Made by a program: the position numbers and the translations under genes. Below are positions 32,454 to 44,332 of a stretch of 64,000 bases of DNA, in pieces (position 1 is the first letter of the stretch; the number at the start of each line of letters is the position of its first letter). The notes under the pieces were generated by a model that had not been told where the DNA came from, did no database searches, and worked only from the letters and a program-made list of their open reading frames with translations. Source of the DNA: Ligula intestinalis (taxonomy: Eukaryota > Platyhelminthes > Cestoda > Diphyllobothriidea > Diphyllobothriidae); the NCBI GenBank assembly GCA_036362985.1, contig JAYGXS010000003.1, positions 2,159,106-2,223,105 on the forward strand, in the 5' to 3' direction.

Positions 32454-32505
32454 ATGTTTTGCCTGATAAAGCATTGCTGGAAACATATGTCTGCCAGAAA
32501 CTGAC
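32454..32505 (+). ncRNA. Degenerate hammerhead-like motif, inverted partner
   Basis: The plus strand reads GC-CTGATAA, AGC-ATT-GCT, GGAAAC, ATATGT, C, TGCCAGAAACT. It is plainly homologous to the motif at 32161-32210 but in the opposite orientation, and G to A in CTGATGA removes an essential base. The two enclose about 240 bases. Confidence 0.55.
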
Positions 32506-34325
32506 TTTTCAAATTAACCATGGACATATTTACAGAGTTTAGACTATCCATTTCGTATTAATTATTATCACAGCATTAAGTTTGTAATGATAAGGTCCTC
32601 CGGACCTTAAATATAAAAATTTATTTATTTATTACAGAAAGTGCGCGGAGGTGCACGCAGCTTACTGATAGTTGGCCTTGCTAGGCGCGGAGCTTACGGG
32701 AGGCTCTTTTTTATCCACAGACAAGCTTTCTCAACCTGATGACTGTCGCTTCTGCTGTTGCTAGTAGACCCTGACCCAAGAACGTTGGATATTTTGGTGT
32801 TAGGACGGCCTAACGAACAGCCTTAACAAGCGATATCCGCACTCAAAGCAGGATATCGGTCGGCCTACATGGGCAAACTTACACAGGCCGTCAATCGATC
32901 GATAATTTTAAAATTAAAGCCTCTGAGGCCCAGACAACCGAACCAGTGGCCAATCCATAAGAGAAGCTGATTGGTTCGTAGACCTACCTTACACACGTTC
33001 GTTTTCCTAAATATGTTGCACCTTTTAACACTGAAAGACTTCGGCTGTTGCATACTTCGTGTCCTGTTCTTCCTTTGGGGACTCACACAAGGCGTTATTG
33101 TGCGGAAATATTTCGGCCTGGGCTACCGTTACGACAGGCGGGACCTCATAAATCAGCCGGAAGGCTTCGTTGGGGTCTACACCTTGTCCGAAATCAACAA
33201 TATGCGCGAGAATAGCGCTGTTTGTACACCTAACCTTACCTTTTCACAGGAAATCTGGGAGGTGTTTCACTATTCTCTTGCATAGACGCCAACGCGTGTG
33301 ACCAATTTAGCTTGCCTCACAGGAGCGATTGACTGAAGATGGCAAAGAAAATTTGGAGTTGAAGAGGAGGAGACGAATACTACCGTTTTATAAACAACCA
33401 AGTTTTGGGGAAGGTTCAGGAGAGGTATTTTGCAGATTTACTAGTGTAGTTTGCCCTCCAACAGCATTTTAGCGTTTAAGGTTCTACTGAAGTTAAACTT
33501 TAAGCAGTCATTGCCTATTTATGAGATAAATTAACTGTCAAGGTAAGTGTCGACCTAGAGTAGTGAAACTTGATAGGTAAAGGAGTCGAAAAAATTAGTA
33601 GGTGGGTGCATGATGAGGGGGGAGGTAGTTGTCACAGCATGACAGCTCATGTTAATTCATGTCTGGCAGTTAATTTATCTTATTAATAGGCAATAACCGC
33701 CTGCGATTGCATAAGAGATCACGAACTTATATGATGTCTACTGAAGTTGTTTGTTACCTGTGACATCGGGCCCAACTGGTGTCGGCAGTGAGTTGTGAAA
33801 AGCTACACACTTTGAGTTTCTGCTAACTATTTCTTTAGAGGTTTTCGAATTTCGAAAAAAGCGGTGAAAATAGTGTACAGTCAGTGAGGTTAAACCACAA
33901 ACTTCGATTTTTCGATCTTTTTAGGGTTCGAGTTAATAAGGATTACAAATTATTTGCCACATAAATCTTACTTGGGAATGAGGTTGCCACATACAAATGG
34001 ATACACAGTTTAAACACTTGACTATTGATTCCAAAAATGAATTTGATATCCTAGTGGAACATGGAGAATTTATAAGCGTCTAAATTTTAAGCAGCGGTGT
34101 TTCGATTGTCTCACATCCTTTGACTCTGTATCCAGTCGCAACGCATACGTCGAGTCCCAATGATAACAAAAACTGATGCAGCGCGGTACTATAAAACAAA
34201 TAGTGAAGAAAAGACGAGGAGTACAAACCTTAACAATGCATACAAGTAGTCACCAACAAGGGTGTCGGACAAATATCGCCGGACTATTGACAAAGTAACA
34301 GCGCATATCTAATGATGCCACACGT
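32506..34325. other. Unassigned
   Basis: The frame 32971-33285 contains a stretch (33060-33110) resembling a repeat also seen near 49600 and 51560 (TGTTCTTCC, GACTCACACA, GGGCGTA-like), so it is probably not a gene. The rest is AT-rich and unrecognised. Confidence 0.4.
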
Positions 34326-34329
34326 GTGC

Positions 34330-34640
34330 AGGACGAAGCCAGACCTGAGAGGGTATGTGTGGTGGAAGAGGGGTACCTGCCGCTTTTATGTGACTTGGAG
34401 CTAGTCCATGTGGCGTCTGATTGTTGCTATACATGTTCCGGAAGGGGTGTCGTGTACAGAGGCCAATGGCGCGTCGGCCGGGGTAGTATTTTGTTCAAGT
34501 GGTTTTTGGGCAGTCGCTACTACCTTGCGCATCGACATATGTGCGCGGACAAGTACGTCAAGGGTCAGCAGGCATACCTATTCGAGTGGAAATCGGTCAA
34601 GCGGCTTCAGGTCAGTGAGTCCCAAACAGCCGCCTGTATG
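34330..34640 (-). repeat. Dispersed repeat family A, copy in minus orientation
   Basis: The reverse complement matches 36604-36850: GAGTGGAAATCGGTCAAG, GGCAGTCGCTACTACCTTGCG and GTTCAAGTGG segments correspond to the family A blocks seen at 36.6 and 45.5 kb. The open frames across it (119 and 77 residues) are incidental. Confidence 0.6.
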
Positions 34641-34685
34641 AAGTCGCTTGACGTTGAGGCAGGGGGCTTTGAGCAAAGGGGATGA

Positions 34686-35283
34686 TTCCAAAATTTTTCG
34701 GCTGAAGACAACAAACGGTAAGCATTTTATCCAGCTGCAATTCTGTCTGAGCTGGGCAATGCTCAAGGTGAAAGTCTTCCATTGTGCCTATAAACCATTT
34801 TCAGGTTTTTTGACCTAAAATCTGATTATTTTGAAAAGCACAGCAGCAAGAATAGCTTACATTTTAAGGGAAACACATAATGGACCTTTATATGATAGCA
34901 AGAAAGTAGGGACGGAAGACATAAGTTCGTTTATGGGAAAATACCTTCGACCATACAACCTCCAATGGGACAAATTTAAATGTACTTTATGATACGACCT
35001 CAAAATTTACGAATCTTGCCTAAACACCCATGTGTTCGAAACGTCGGCATTCCAATCACGAGCCAAATATGCACGGGGAGCATATTTTCTTAGTGTGCCA
35101 GAAATTACTGACAGAAATATGGCAGGACACACTTGGCGTGTGCCTCCACAGCACTCGGATTTCAAAATGCCGCCAGGTTCAAAGTATCTCATGGCATAAA
35201 CACGTCGAAAGCCAAGTATATTTACAATATAATAATAAAATATAAAAATATATAATATATAATATATAACATGATATGTTTTC
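34686..35283. other. Unassigned, AT-rich
   Basis: No recognisable frame. A TA-rich simple stretch occupies 35230-35275. Confidence 0.4.
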
Positions 35284-35565
35284 GGTCAAGTCAAGTCAAG
35301 TCAAATTTATTAAAAGAAATATAGGCAAACGCCTTTGAACTCCCTCTTGGTACATAGGATTTAAGAAATGCATCGGCAAAGCCGAACATTCTAAAGAAGT
35401 CGTTGACACAGTTTAAAACGACTACTCGCTTGTTTCAAGTAATAAACTCACACGCAGTTTACACGAGCCAGCAGTGTAACTGAGGAAGAATAGCAGACAG
35501 TGAAAAAACTCCTAAGGTTGGCTCATAATTCTAAATGGAATGTCATTTTTGGTTTTTAGGAGAAA
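35284..35565 (-). repeat. Dispersed repeat family Q, copy 2
   Basis: Begins with four TCAAG units, then the same AAATATAGGCAAACG, CCTTTGAACTCCC and GCAGACAGTGAAAAAACTCC blocks as 31385-31620. It ends in TTTTTAGGAGAAAAACTGTC and joins PLE sequence directly. Confidence 0.75.
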
Positions 35566-35960
35566 AACTGTCATTCATGATCAGGCCGGTACATGACATG
35601 GGGAATAAAAATGGTCAGTTAAGTGCAGCGTTTATATAATCGTCAGGTTGTGGGGGGGAGGAAGGGAGTTAGTTAGTGGGTGAGTGTAATGAAACCCCTG
35701 AGTTTTCCCTTGTCTCCTGAAGGCGGGCACCCGAGCGGGTAGGATGCTGGTTGCCATGCGCAGAGAAGACAAGGGGATGTTCTCACGGTCAGCTGGTAGA
35801 GTTCTCTATTTTAGCTGCGTAGCTGGTGCTTGACTGTTCTCTGTGGCTTCATTTTGTGTTTTCGGACGACCTGGCTTCAAGAGGTGTGGGATTTCCGCGT
35901 GTAGTCGGCCAAGGGAGGCAGATTGCCTGTACCAGCGCCTTTTTACAGCAGATAATGATA
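35566..35960 (-). pseudogene. Penelope-like element C-terminal tail, decayed
   Basis: Similar over its length to 21080-21475: ATGACATGGGGAATAAAA, TATATAATCGTCA, CCTTGTCTCCTGAA and, on the minus strand, LVQAICLPWPTTRGNPTPLEA. A truncated hammerhead-like motif (GGCCTGATCATGAATGACAG, minus) sits at its left edge where family Q joins. No nuclease or RT part remains. Confidence 0.65.
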
Positions 35961-36204
35961 GGAAGGTCAGCATAAGGGTAGTTTGTGAAAAGCTTTTGTT
36001 ATGATCTGAGCGACACAGACGTGGTAGCCTGGACTGGACATTTATGGCACATTGGCCGTCATGAGGCCAGCTAGCTCCAGTCCTGAGTTTTCAACCCTTA
36101 AGATTCGAATGCGCATTCAGTCTTTGTGGCTACCTATACTACCAGTCTGGCTGCCTGCGGAGCTCTAAGTAGAAACCCAACGGGCCGCGCGATCGTATGT
36201 GACT
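35961..36204. other. Unassigned
   Basis: No frame, tRNA box or shared repeat recognised. Confidence 0.35.
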
Positions 36205-36330
36205 GGACAATAAACACGTGACTCAGTGTTTAGAGCGTTTTACCTCTAACCAACAGAACATCCTCAGGGTTTGCAAACCTGGACTTGGGTATGGCCGGCT
36301 GATAATGGCTAATGAACCAAAATGGCCCTT
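36205..36330 (+). mobile_element. tRNA-like SINE (family 2), degraded
   Basis: CGTGACTCAGTGTTTAGAGCG resembles the box A region of family 2, and GGTATGGCCGGCTGATAATG with AATGAACCAAAATGGCC matches the family tail at 62590-62720. Box B is weak (GGGTTTGCAAACC). Confidence 0.5.
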
Positions 36331-36603
36331 TCATCCGCTTTCACTTCTAGCAGCTGTGTGGCTGTCTGCAGCGTTCTAGGTGGATTCTTAGGGCACAGCG
36401 AGACGGTAGTGTCCCCTAACGCGAGGTGGGAGTGTCCCTTTATCCTAGATGTTTGTAGTGGAGAGGTAAGTGAAAAGAAAGTTTATGGATATACTTTAGG
36501 ACTTTAGTGGCGGAGACAGTTGGCAGGAATTTGAAGGTTACAATTCACTACAACTGAATTATTGGAGTCTTGGTTCGCTGAGTAATCGCTACAAAATCAG
36601 CAA

Positions 36604-37045
36604 ATGGTTAGGGTAAAGGTCTTGTACTGGTCGCTGCCGGCCGACGCCCTCTATTGCTTTGTCCGGCGTCACTGTTCAAGGCCAGCTGCCTCAAGGTCAT
36701 CCAATACCTCAGTCTGCGCTTACAGACGCGCTGACCTGCAGAGACTTGATATACTTCCACTCGGACACACACACATGCGTCTAGGTTCTCGCGGCTGCCC
36801 AAGCACCACGCGAACAAGTCCCCTTTTCCCCACTCTCGGCCACCAGACATGACTTCGAAACACGGCGCTCTAACGAAAGGTTGTGCTCTCCGTAGTCAAT
36901 CGCTTTCCTTCTATTATTCGTTCCTCTGCGTACATAATATACTGTTTCTGCTGTTCTGGCCTCCACCGACTTCGTCTCTACTAAGTAACCATGATCTGAA
37001 GATCACAGTTGCTAGGATTTAACTTACTTAACCCCCAGCGATAGT
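36604..37045 (+). repeat. Dispersed repeat family A, copy 1
   Basis: Runs colinear with 45530-45955: CTGGTCGCTGCCGGCC, GCCCTCTATTGCTTT, TCAAGGTCATCCAATAC, CGGCTGCCCAAGCACCAC, an ATATACTGT box and a GCGATAG end. Overlapping frames on both strands are not coding in my view. Confidence 0.75.
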
Positions 37046-37252
37046 CTGGCCTATAAGTTTGTGGCGTCTAACCAGTGTTTGTACTCGGATTACTAAAATT
37101 TTCAGCTTGAATCTGGCTTGTTTGAAGAAGAAAGAATGAACCTGTGGGAGCGATTTACTGTGCACAGAACTCACAGTTGCTGCTTAACGTGGCACTGGCC
37201 ACTGGCGAAGCCAGGGGTATTGTTGAATGCATCCTGCCATGACTGAAGAACA

Positions 37253-37258
<6 letters not shown>

Positions 37259-37301
<43 letters not shown>
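37259..37301. repeat. (GA)n microsatellite
   Basis: About 21 uninterrupted GA units; a few more lie before a single T at 37258. Confidence 0.98.
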
Positions 37302-37303
<2 letters not shown>

Positions 37304-37359
37304 AGACAGCAGTGACAGCTGCTTTAATTTGATTGTAGAACAAGCTTAAGTCGCACCCA

Positions 37360-37505
37360 ATGGGTGTTTTACAGTACCGGAGGGGCTGTCGACCAAGGGG
37401 TGGTGTGTTCAAGTGGTGCTGGAGCAGCCGCGACTATCTGGACGCGCGTGTATGCGCGAGTGGAAGTCGGTCAAGGGTTTACAAGTCTGCAGGTCAACAA
37501 TTCAT
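37360..37505 (-). repeat. Dispersed repeat family A, partial inverted copy
   Basis: GAGTGGAAGTCGGTCAAG, GCAGCCGCGACTATCTGGACG and GTTCAAGTGGTG match 34330-34640 and the reverse complement of 36604-36850. Confidence 0.6.
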
Positions 37506-38379
37506 GTTTCCAAAATATGTTTATGCACTTTTGCACAAGAAAAGTGATCTGTAACAAATTTAGCATATTTCATTGAAATTTATGCATTCATGTAACGTTT
37601 TAATGGAGTTTTTAAGGGCTTCTGTCATTTACTCCAATTATACTGACTGATCAAACACGAAGATCAAACAGCAGTGTTAACTGTCTGTCGCAAGTCCTCT
37701 AACAGTTTCCACTTCAATCGAATGACACCGTAAGCGGTTACACAGACCTCTTCCAACATCGTCATTATTTTATTTCAGATCCACGATATCTTCCCGTGTT
37801 CACGTTGTGGACTACTGATTTGTGGAAATGTTTAAACTTCTACCGGAAAAAATCGGAGCTCTCCACGTTTCTTCATTTGATGAAAGAAGTTAATTACGGC
37901 AACCAAGATTTTGTGCAGGCCTGACTGTCACATTAAACCAACTTCTGCCGGTGAGCTTATTTTTGCACACAATTTCCATACACGCGCGGCGTGTTCGCGC
38001 AAGGGTCAGCGTTGCCTTGTTTACTGTGAACAACTGTTTCCTTTTTGCCGGGCCCGTTGGGTATGGCAGCTGCCTTGGATCGACTCAGCTAGCCCGTATT
38101 TGCATTTCTAATGCCCGCATTCTGTTTCTTCTTCCTTGCTCATGAGCGACGCTTCAGTACGGCAGAACCTACCACTAGTTAAGTCAAGTTAAGAACGCCA
38201 TATACATGTCGTAGTGAGCTCTGGAATATACTGCCTAGACTCGGATTAAAAAACCTCCAACAGAGCCTCATTTGAAAGAACAGTCTGCATATAAAATATA
38301 ACATAAAATAAAAACTGCGTATACTCTAGCTTTTTAAATTTCCTCAGAAATAACTATTAAACTTAGAAGCGATGAGTAT
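37506..38379. other. Unassigned
   Basis: A short plus frame at 38185-38260 reads SELWNILPRLGLKNL, weakly like a non-LTR 3' end; I do not call it. Nothing else recognised. Confidence 0.35.
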
Positions 38380-38525
38380 ACGTTTCAGAGTCTACAGACG
38401 CAGACGGAAATTTGATGTAAAAAAATTGTGTCTAAATCCATCAGCCAATGCGGGATCTCGCGTAGTATTCACAAGCTGCCAACACGCAGTCAGTAGTATA
38501 AGTTAGAATATGATAATAAATCAAA
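38380..38525 (+). repeat. Direct repeat pair, copy 1
   Basis: Blocks GTCTACAGACGCAGA, CATCAGCCAATGCGG, CGCGTAGTATTCACAA and GCAGTCAGTAGTATA recur in order at 39050-39195. A shorter relative (CTGCGGCATAACCGCC) lies near 49820. Confidence 0.65.
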
Positions 38526-39049
38526 AAAATGCAAGACACGTTTTTTGCTGGTATGCTGCTACTGCTACGAGGGGTTGGGCCCATCAGTGGGTCCTCCAGG
38601 ATCGCCTGTGTGCTTTCCGGTGGATGCTGAGGTTATCAGATTGTAGCTTTCTAATTTCCTCGGATGTTAATTTCTAACTCTTAGCTACTACCTGTGCTGG
38701 CAGTTATAATACTGACTGCCGACTTGCATAGTGTTGGTAACTTTTCTGAACACGTTAGTTTTTAGTACTCAACTTCAATTTAACCATCCGATCAGTCAAA
38801 AACGCAGCAGTGTTAGAGCGCTATACCGGCGCTAGTAGATGCATTGCAGCAAAGTGGAAGACCAAGTTCCTGAATTAGATTACCTTCGACAAGACTGAAT
38901 GGTTACCCACGCAATTTCGTCAACCAAAGACGAGACAAAATCCAAGTCCAACCGGCTCAACAGTTTGGCGAGTTCATTCGTACGTGAAGAATGTATCAGA
39001 AGGAGACAACCACTTTGTAATTTTCCCAAAAAATAATTTCAAATTTCGA

Positions 39050-39195
39050 GTAGTATATTTTAAGGGTCTACAGATGCGGATCGAACCTTGATATAAATAG
39101 TTGGGTTTACGTCCCTCAGCCACTGCGGCATAACCGCGTAGTATTCACAACCTGATAACAGGCAGTCGGTAGTATATCTCACGTTATTATGCAAC
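39050..39195 (+). repeat. Direct repeat pair, copy 2
   Basis: Matches 38380-38525: GTCTACAGATGCGGA, CTCAGCCACTGCGGC, CGCGTAGTATTCACAA, GCAGTCGGTAGTATA. Confidence 0.65.
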
Positions 39196-41294
39196 ACACT
39201 GGCAGCTTAAGTACTACCTAATTACTTGTATAACTTCGCGGCAGGACGCTGGACTAGTGAAATATCTCCCAGGCACGGCAGATTTTCTCGTGTTAAATTC
39301 CAACATGGTGTATCAACACTCAAACTAACCCAAATCTAAACAATTAACGTTATCTTACCTTAATCAAATATAACGCTATCCCTAATACTAAGTATGAATT
39401 CACTGGTGTTTAGCGCAAAGCCACCTGCAACACGAGCGGTTTCTGTTTTCATGTCTTGCCGGGGAGCTACAGAAGCAATGCCTACCAAAATGAAATCTGA
39501 ATAGTGTACACCTGTGGGCAACGCCACGGAAACTATAAACCCCAGAATTCTATACTAGAGGACCCGTGGTGATTGGGTTTATATGAGTGGGACATTGCCA
39601 GATGCAGGAAGGAAATACATAACGAAGGAACAGGAAATAGTAGATCAAATTACTACAAAAAAGTTAATATGAAGCAACAAAAAGCGCACGATAATAAAAA
39701 ATAATTAAAATAAAAAGAATTAATTTAATTTAATTAATTAACAGAATACTTAGCTATAAATAGTCTACCATTAATACCGTTCCTATATAACACATTTTTA
39801 GCGTTTTAGTTTCGGTGGTGTTACCTATGATAGTATTTTACCCACTTGTGGGTCGCTGCAAAACATACCTGTAGCGAAATCATTTCCTATTTTATCTATT
39901 CATACTTACCTGATTCGTTTTAAGAAATGCGCTATTTTTCTTAACGTTTTACTGATATAAACGAGGGGGTGGATTGTATGACTTTGGGTGGAAGGGTATT
40001 TTTTGGATAAATAACAGTTGGCTCGCATGCTTACAAAAAATGCGAAATTCCTCAGAAGAGCGTGTGCCTTCTGTAGCCCCAGGCTACAAGAAAATGGGTT
40101 TGGAGTTATGTCCTAGAAGCTCATCAGTGTATGCCATATTGTCGCCACCAAAAAGGTGAGTTTACCCGTGTCACTTCTAAGACGAATTTCGGAAAGTTTC
40201 CTCCCTCCCAGTACTGAGAATTTCTCCTTACTGTCTATCTAGCTTTAAAGTTCTGCTGACGATAATCTATTTGATCTTATGCGACACTATTTATTTTCTG
40301 GGAGGAAGGAGAAGAGTCCTTTCATTTCAGGCATATGGGTCATTATAGACCCGGAGAATAACCCAGCGGCCAGTGACATTATAGCTATCGTTAGGAATGA
40401 CAGGCAATTTGTGGCATTAAAAGGGAAAACAAAACTGTGTCCCTGATTAAAACTTTCTTAATGAGGTAGCACAGAGGTGTTGAATAGATTGCTAAAAGAC
40501 TGAAAGTTTTGACAACCATTAAATGTCAGGAATTTCCGAGTGATTAACTGTTCTCATGCCCTTTCTGTGGAAAACGATATTTGCCATTTAATGCTAATGT
40601 CGTTCATTCCGCACACCCCTCCTACTAACGTATCAAATTAAATTATTCAGCCGACGTACTGAGTTTGTGACTGTATCGGCAGACGAGTAAACTTTCGTAT
40701 AAACGGCAATGACTTATGATTATCTTAATATTGCACATTAATCTCTAATCGCCCGCAAATGCAATGCGCCCTGAAGAAAAATATGGCAGACCATCGGTTT
40801 GCTTTGATACGACCGACAGAACAACTTAAATTAAATGTACTATCTCATAGAACCTTGGACACAATTTTAACACGTATTTTGAATAAGCAAGTATCATTTA
40901 TGTAGGGCTACAATTTTAAGTATCTTGCAGTGAAGTCCCGAGCAAGATATTATTTCCCCGACGAAATACCAGCTTTTGAAAGCGATTCTTCCCAGTCGCC
41001 TATGAAACATACACTCCGTAAAACATTGGCTATTTGTGTACAATAACGTCTTGATATTGAACTTTTTGCTCTTATAAATTCAAATAACATTCATAGGAAA
41101 CAGACAAAAATATACTTTTTTGAACTCATTGGATAGTAAATAAGATTTCTTGCGACTATTATACACTAGGGAAGTTTACTTTTGGTTTTCAAAACACTGC
41201 TTAATTATCCACTAATAGTTAACCTGACCTACTGGTGCAGCTGCTTCTAGGGTTTTCCAAATAAAAATAGCATATTTTCGGTAACAGTTCAATT
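39196..41294. other. AT-rich gene desert
   Basis: No frame above about 60 residues with recognisable content. 39650-39760 is dominated by A/T runs (AATTAATTTAATTTAATT). Confidence 0.45.
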
Positions 41295-41525
41295 AAGGGC
41301 ACCAAACAGTTTATCAAAATAATCAATTTTTTCCACGCTATAATTATAATGACCCAATAGTACACAACTGGATACAATCGGCGACTCTATATCTTATCAA
41401 TATCATCTAAATATAATCTCTATACCTTCTCTACAGAGCCACCGATTGTATCCAGTTGTGCACTGTTGGGTGAAATTAATTATAGTTCGCAAATGTTGGT
41501 TTGATTGGTTATTTGAATAATTTTT
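41295..41525. mobile_element. MITE-like foldback, copy 1
   Basis: The left half (ATAATTATAATGACCCAATA, then ACACAACTGGATACAATCGG) is the reverse complement of the right half (CCGATTGTATCCAGTTGTGC, then GGGTGAAATTAATTATAG). The arms reach out to an AAATAA(T/C)CAA terminus. There is no coding capacity. The ends match 43013-43243. Confidence 0.75.
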
Positions 41526-42399
41526 TCTATTATTTTCTACTTTTATACGCTCTTCTTCTCACAATTATGTTTTCCTTCTCCTGATATGGTCTACCCATCT
41601 GTCCCGTATTGCAAAAAGATGGAGTTTTCGCATGCTCTTTGGTGATATAGATTGAATTGTTACAATACTTTCCATATAAGGAAAATTATAAATTGATATA
41701 CGTTATTTGGAAGACGTCATTTAGATTTTAGGATTTTTGCACTGGTTGTAAAGAAATTTGCTTACTTTACAGGCATATTTTAGTGAGAATATATGACGCT
41801 ATATGAGTAGGCATTTCACCGGACCGCACTTTTAAAAATCAAAAGCTATCTTTTCATGTAGTATAACATTTGAAGAACACTTTCTTTTATATGGAAGAGC
41901 ATATTTTTATGCTTGTATTTTACAAAAAAAATAAAATATATGAAAGTATTGAAAGTTACTGGAGCATATGCCCACTAATTACGCTGCCATATTATAAAGA
42001 CAAAAGTTTTCTACCGTCAGCCGGGAAAACCTTCTGGGTATGAATGAGAAAGCTTGGTATTGTGCTTTGTGTAAATTAATACTACAACCATAATCAAGTT
42101 ACCTTTTCGAACTTAACGTCTATTGAAGAATGTAGGTTGAAAATTCATAAGATATCACACTACGTGTACTTCGTTCGTTTGCCAGAGTAACCTACCATCT
42201 TGCTGAAATTGAGGGGACGTAGTGCATTTTCTTTCGAAATAGTTCAATTCTGACTTTCAAAACTCACCATCGTTGCTATTTTTGAAAACGACCCGCACAT
42301 AGCTTCCTTAGAATGGGTAGTAGGACATGGAACGGGGAACCTCCCCCTGAAGATAACACAAAGGGCATTTTTAATTGAGCTGTCAATGTTCCTGCTCTC
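41526..42399. other. AT-rich, nothing recognised
   Basis: No frames or repeats identified. Confidence 0.4.
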
Positions 42400-42830
42400 C
42401 CTTCACATATCAATGCGCTTGTATACATGAGTTGGTCTATTTTGCTGATTTCATTTTTACCTCCATCTTTGTTTATTCAAACAAAAATGATAAAATCATT
42501 TGTATACGACTTTAGCCGCCAATTTTTCGCCTCTGTATTCGCATATAAATGCGCTTATATGTACATCGGTCAGCCTAGGTTGCTCAATATATAGGAGATT
42601 TTAATCCCTTTGTGTATTCGGACTTCAATAATAAGATTGTTTGCCCACGACTCTAGCACCCTTTTGAGGGAAGTCCAATTTGTCCTAAATTTTGCTACTG
42701 ACTCAAGGATAACCCTTAATAATGCTGGTGGTTGCAGTCTTCGGCCCTTATGCATCGCTTGTTTTCTTCCAGTGTCATGCAATTTCTGTGTCCGGTTGAT
42801 AGCTGACTTTTGTTGAAACATTTAGGATGT
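42400..42830 (+). repeat. Old repeat related to 61400-61700
   Basis: Weakly conserved ordered blocks: CCTC(C/T)-TTGTTTAT, CACGAC(T/G)CTAGC, GTCCAATTTG-CCT, TTGCAGTC-TCGGC and TATGCAT. Open frames on both strands here (68-83 residues) probably reflect the repeat rather than a gene. Confidence 0.4.
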
Positions 42831-43012
42831 ACTTTCAAAATCAGACATAAGACTCTCTCCCCCTCATCCCAGGAAGTTAAAGCTTATGGGTAACATTTCA
42901 ATGTAGGTTCCTAAACAGCATGCGTAAACCCCATCCTTCTGTAATACAGGAACGATGTTGATGAAGGTTAAATGGACGGGGCATTTCGTTATAAAGAAAA
43001 AAACAATAGGAA

Positions 43013-43243
43013 TAATTATTTAAATAACCAAATAGCCCAACATTTGCGCGCGATAGTTCAAATTGCCCGGTGAGACAGAATTAACGACTTTGTATCAACT
43101 CTAAAGAGATTATATAGATACGACAAATACATTAAATAGAAGTGGTATAGCGTTGATATAGACTAGAAGACTTTGTTCAATTGCGCACTATTGGACAATT
43201 TTAATTAACGCGCGAAAATATTGGGTTATTTAAATAAACTGTT
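43013..43243. mobile_element. MITE-like element, copy 2
   Basis: Terminal inverted repeats begin TTATTTAAATAAC at both ends and continue with CCAACATTTGCGCGC on the left against the complement of GCGCGAAAATATTGGG on the right. The element is about 230 bp and non-coding. The end sequence is shared with 41295-41525; the middle differs. Confidence 0.75.
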
Positions 43244-44330
43244 TCGGACCCTAGTTTGAACTGCTACTGGGTTATGATTAGAAATGGGATTTGAATTGCG
43301 GTTAGGCCAAGGAAGTAGGTATCTTAATGGGTTTTAACAAAATATCCCTGAGGGTTGGAAGGGGGATTCCTGTTTTCGTGTCTTACCAAAGTGGAACTGG
43401 ACTTGACGATGCGAAGAAAGAATGGCAGCTTTCAAGAGGATCGAGTACGTGATTTAACCGAAAATACAGGTTATCTTTTCGGTTGCTATGCCATCTGCGA
43501 CAAAATACACCAACACACGTTGAAAGCGACATAAAGCACGTTACGTGGTTTGAAAAATTTAGCGCATTATAAGGCAGTCTGTGAGAACAAGGTAACCCAT
43601 ATGGACTAAAGTGGTCGTTGAAAGAGATTTAGTCAGGCTAGCAACCGCCGTGATCTGCGCCTGAAGCTTCACTTCTGACCTACCACAGTCTCGCCTTCTG
43701 CCTTTGTGAATTAATCAATATTTCTTTTTCTTCTGACAGGATGAGGGTTAAACAAGAGTCGGAAGATGAAGAATAACGAGTTATTCACGGGCGTAATAGC
43801 GACGACTCCCAGATACAGCATATAGTGTCTTAAAGCAAACACTTTCTGGATTTGAGAATTCCATAGTTCTCCGGACAGTCTGCTTTATTCTAAACCTGAT
43901 AATAACAGCCATTCTTTCAGAAAAATACAATTTTCAGGGAGTGAGTTGGTCGTTGCACTTGGGAAGTCAGAAGGAAATGCTAATCGATTTTTAATAGTCC
44001 TGCTGTTCCAAGCCTTGTAGGCCTGAGCTCAATTGTGGCTAACTGACGACTGGTAACAAGTCCGAAAAGTTCGTCTCAGGCTCACTCCTCCCTATATCTT
44101 AATTGGTGTTTCGATGTCATTATTTTCCAGGGCTCTTGAATAAATCACCAAGTGCAAGACGAGGAGCATAGCCTGAAACTTGAGCACCAACCGCGATTTC
44201 CTATTCCCGAATCTATTGACATTCTGCCCAATCAAGTATCCTCTTTCCGGTACCTTGGTGTTACTCCGGCATCTAACCTCTCATTTCCTCTTCACAGTGA
44301 TGATTTTTCATTAAAATCTGTAAACGTTTT
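43244..44330. other. Unassigned flank of the mariner element
   Basis: A short frame at 44152-44355 (QDEEHSLKLEHQ, SIDILPNQVSSFRYLGV) has a faint RT-like SFRYLG string, as in RT block 6 of RTE-like proteins. It is too short to call. Confidence 0.35.
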
Positions 44331-44332
44331 TA

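Noticed and set aside
32971..33285. 104-residue plus-strand membrane-like protein
   Set aside because: Part of it (33060-33110) matches a short dispersed repeat at 49.6 and 51.6 kb.
34326..34685. 119-residue plus-strand gene
   Set aside because: Antisense to repeat family A and not conserved in frame between copies.
36608..36850. Coding frames on both strands
   Set aside because: They lie wholly within dispersed repeat family A.
37259..37301. CRISPR or other functional array
   Set aside because: Simple (GA)n microsatellite without spacers.
38185..38260. Non-LTR 3' end (SELWNILPRLGL)
   Set aside because: Too short and flanked by stops; kept only as a remark.
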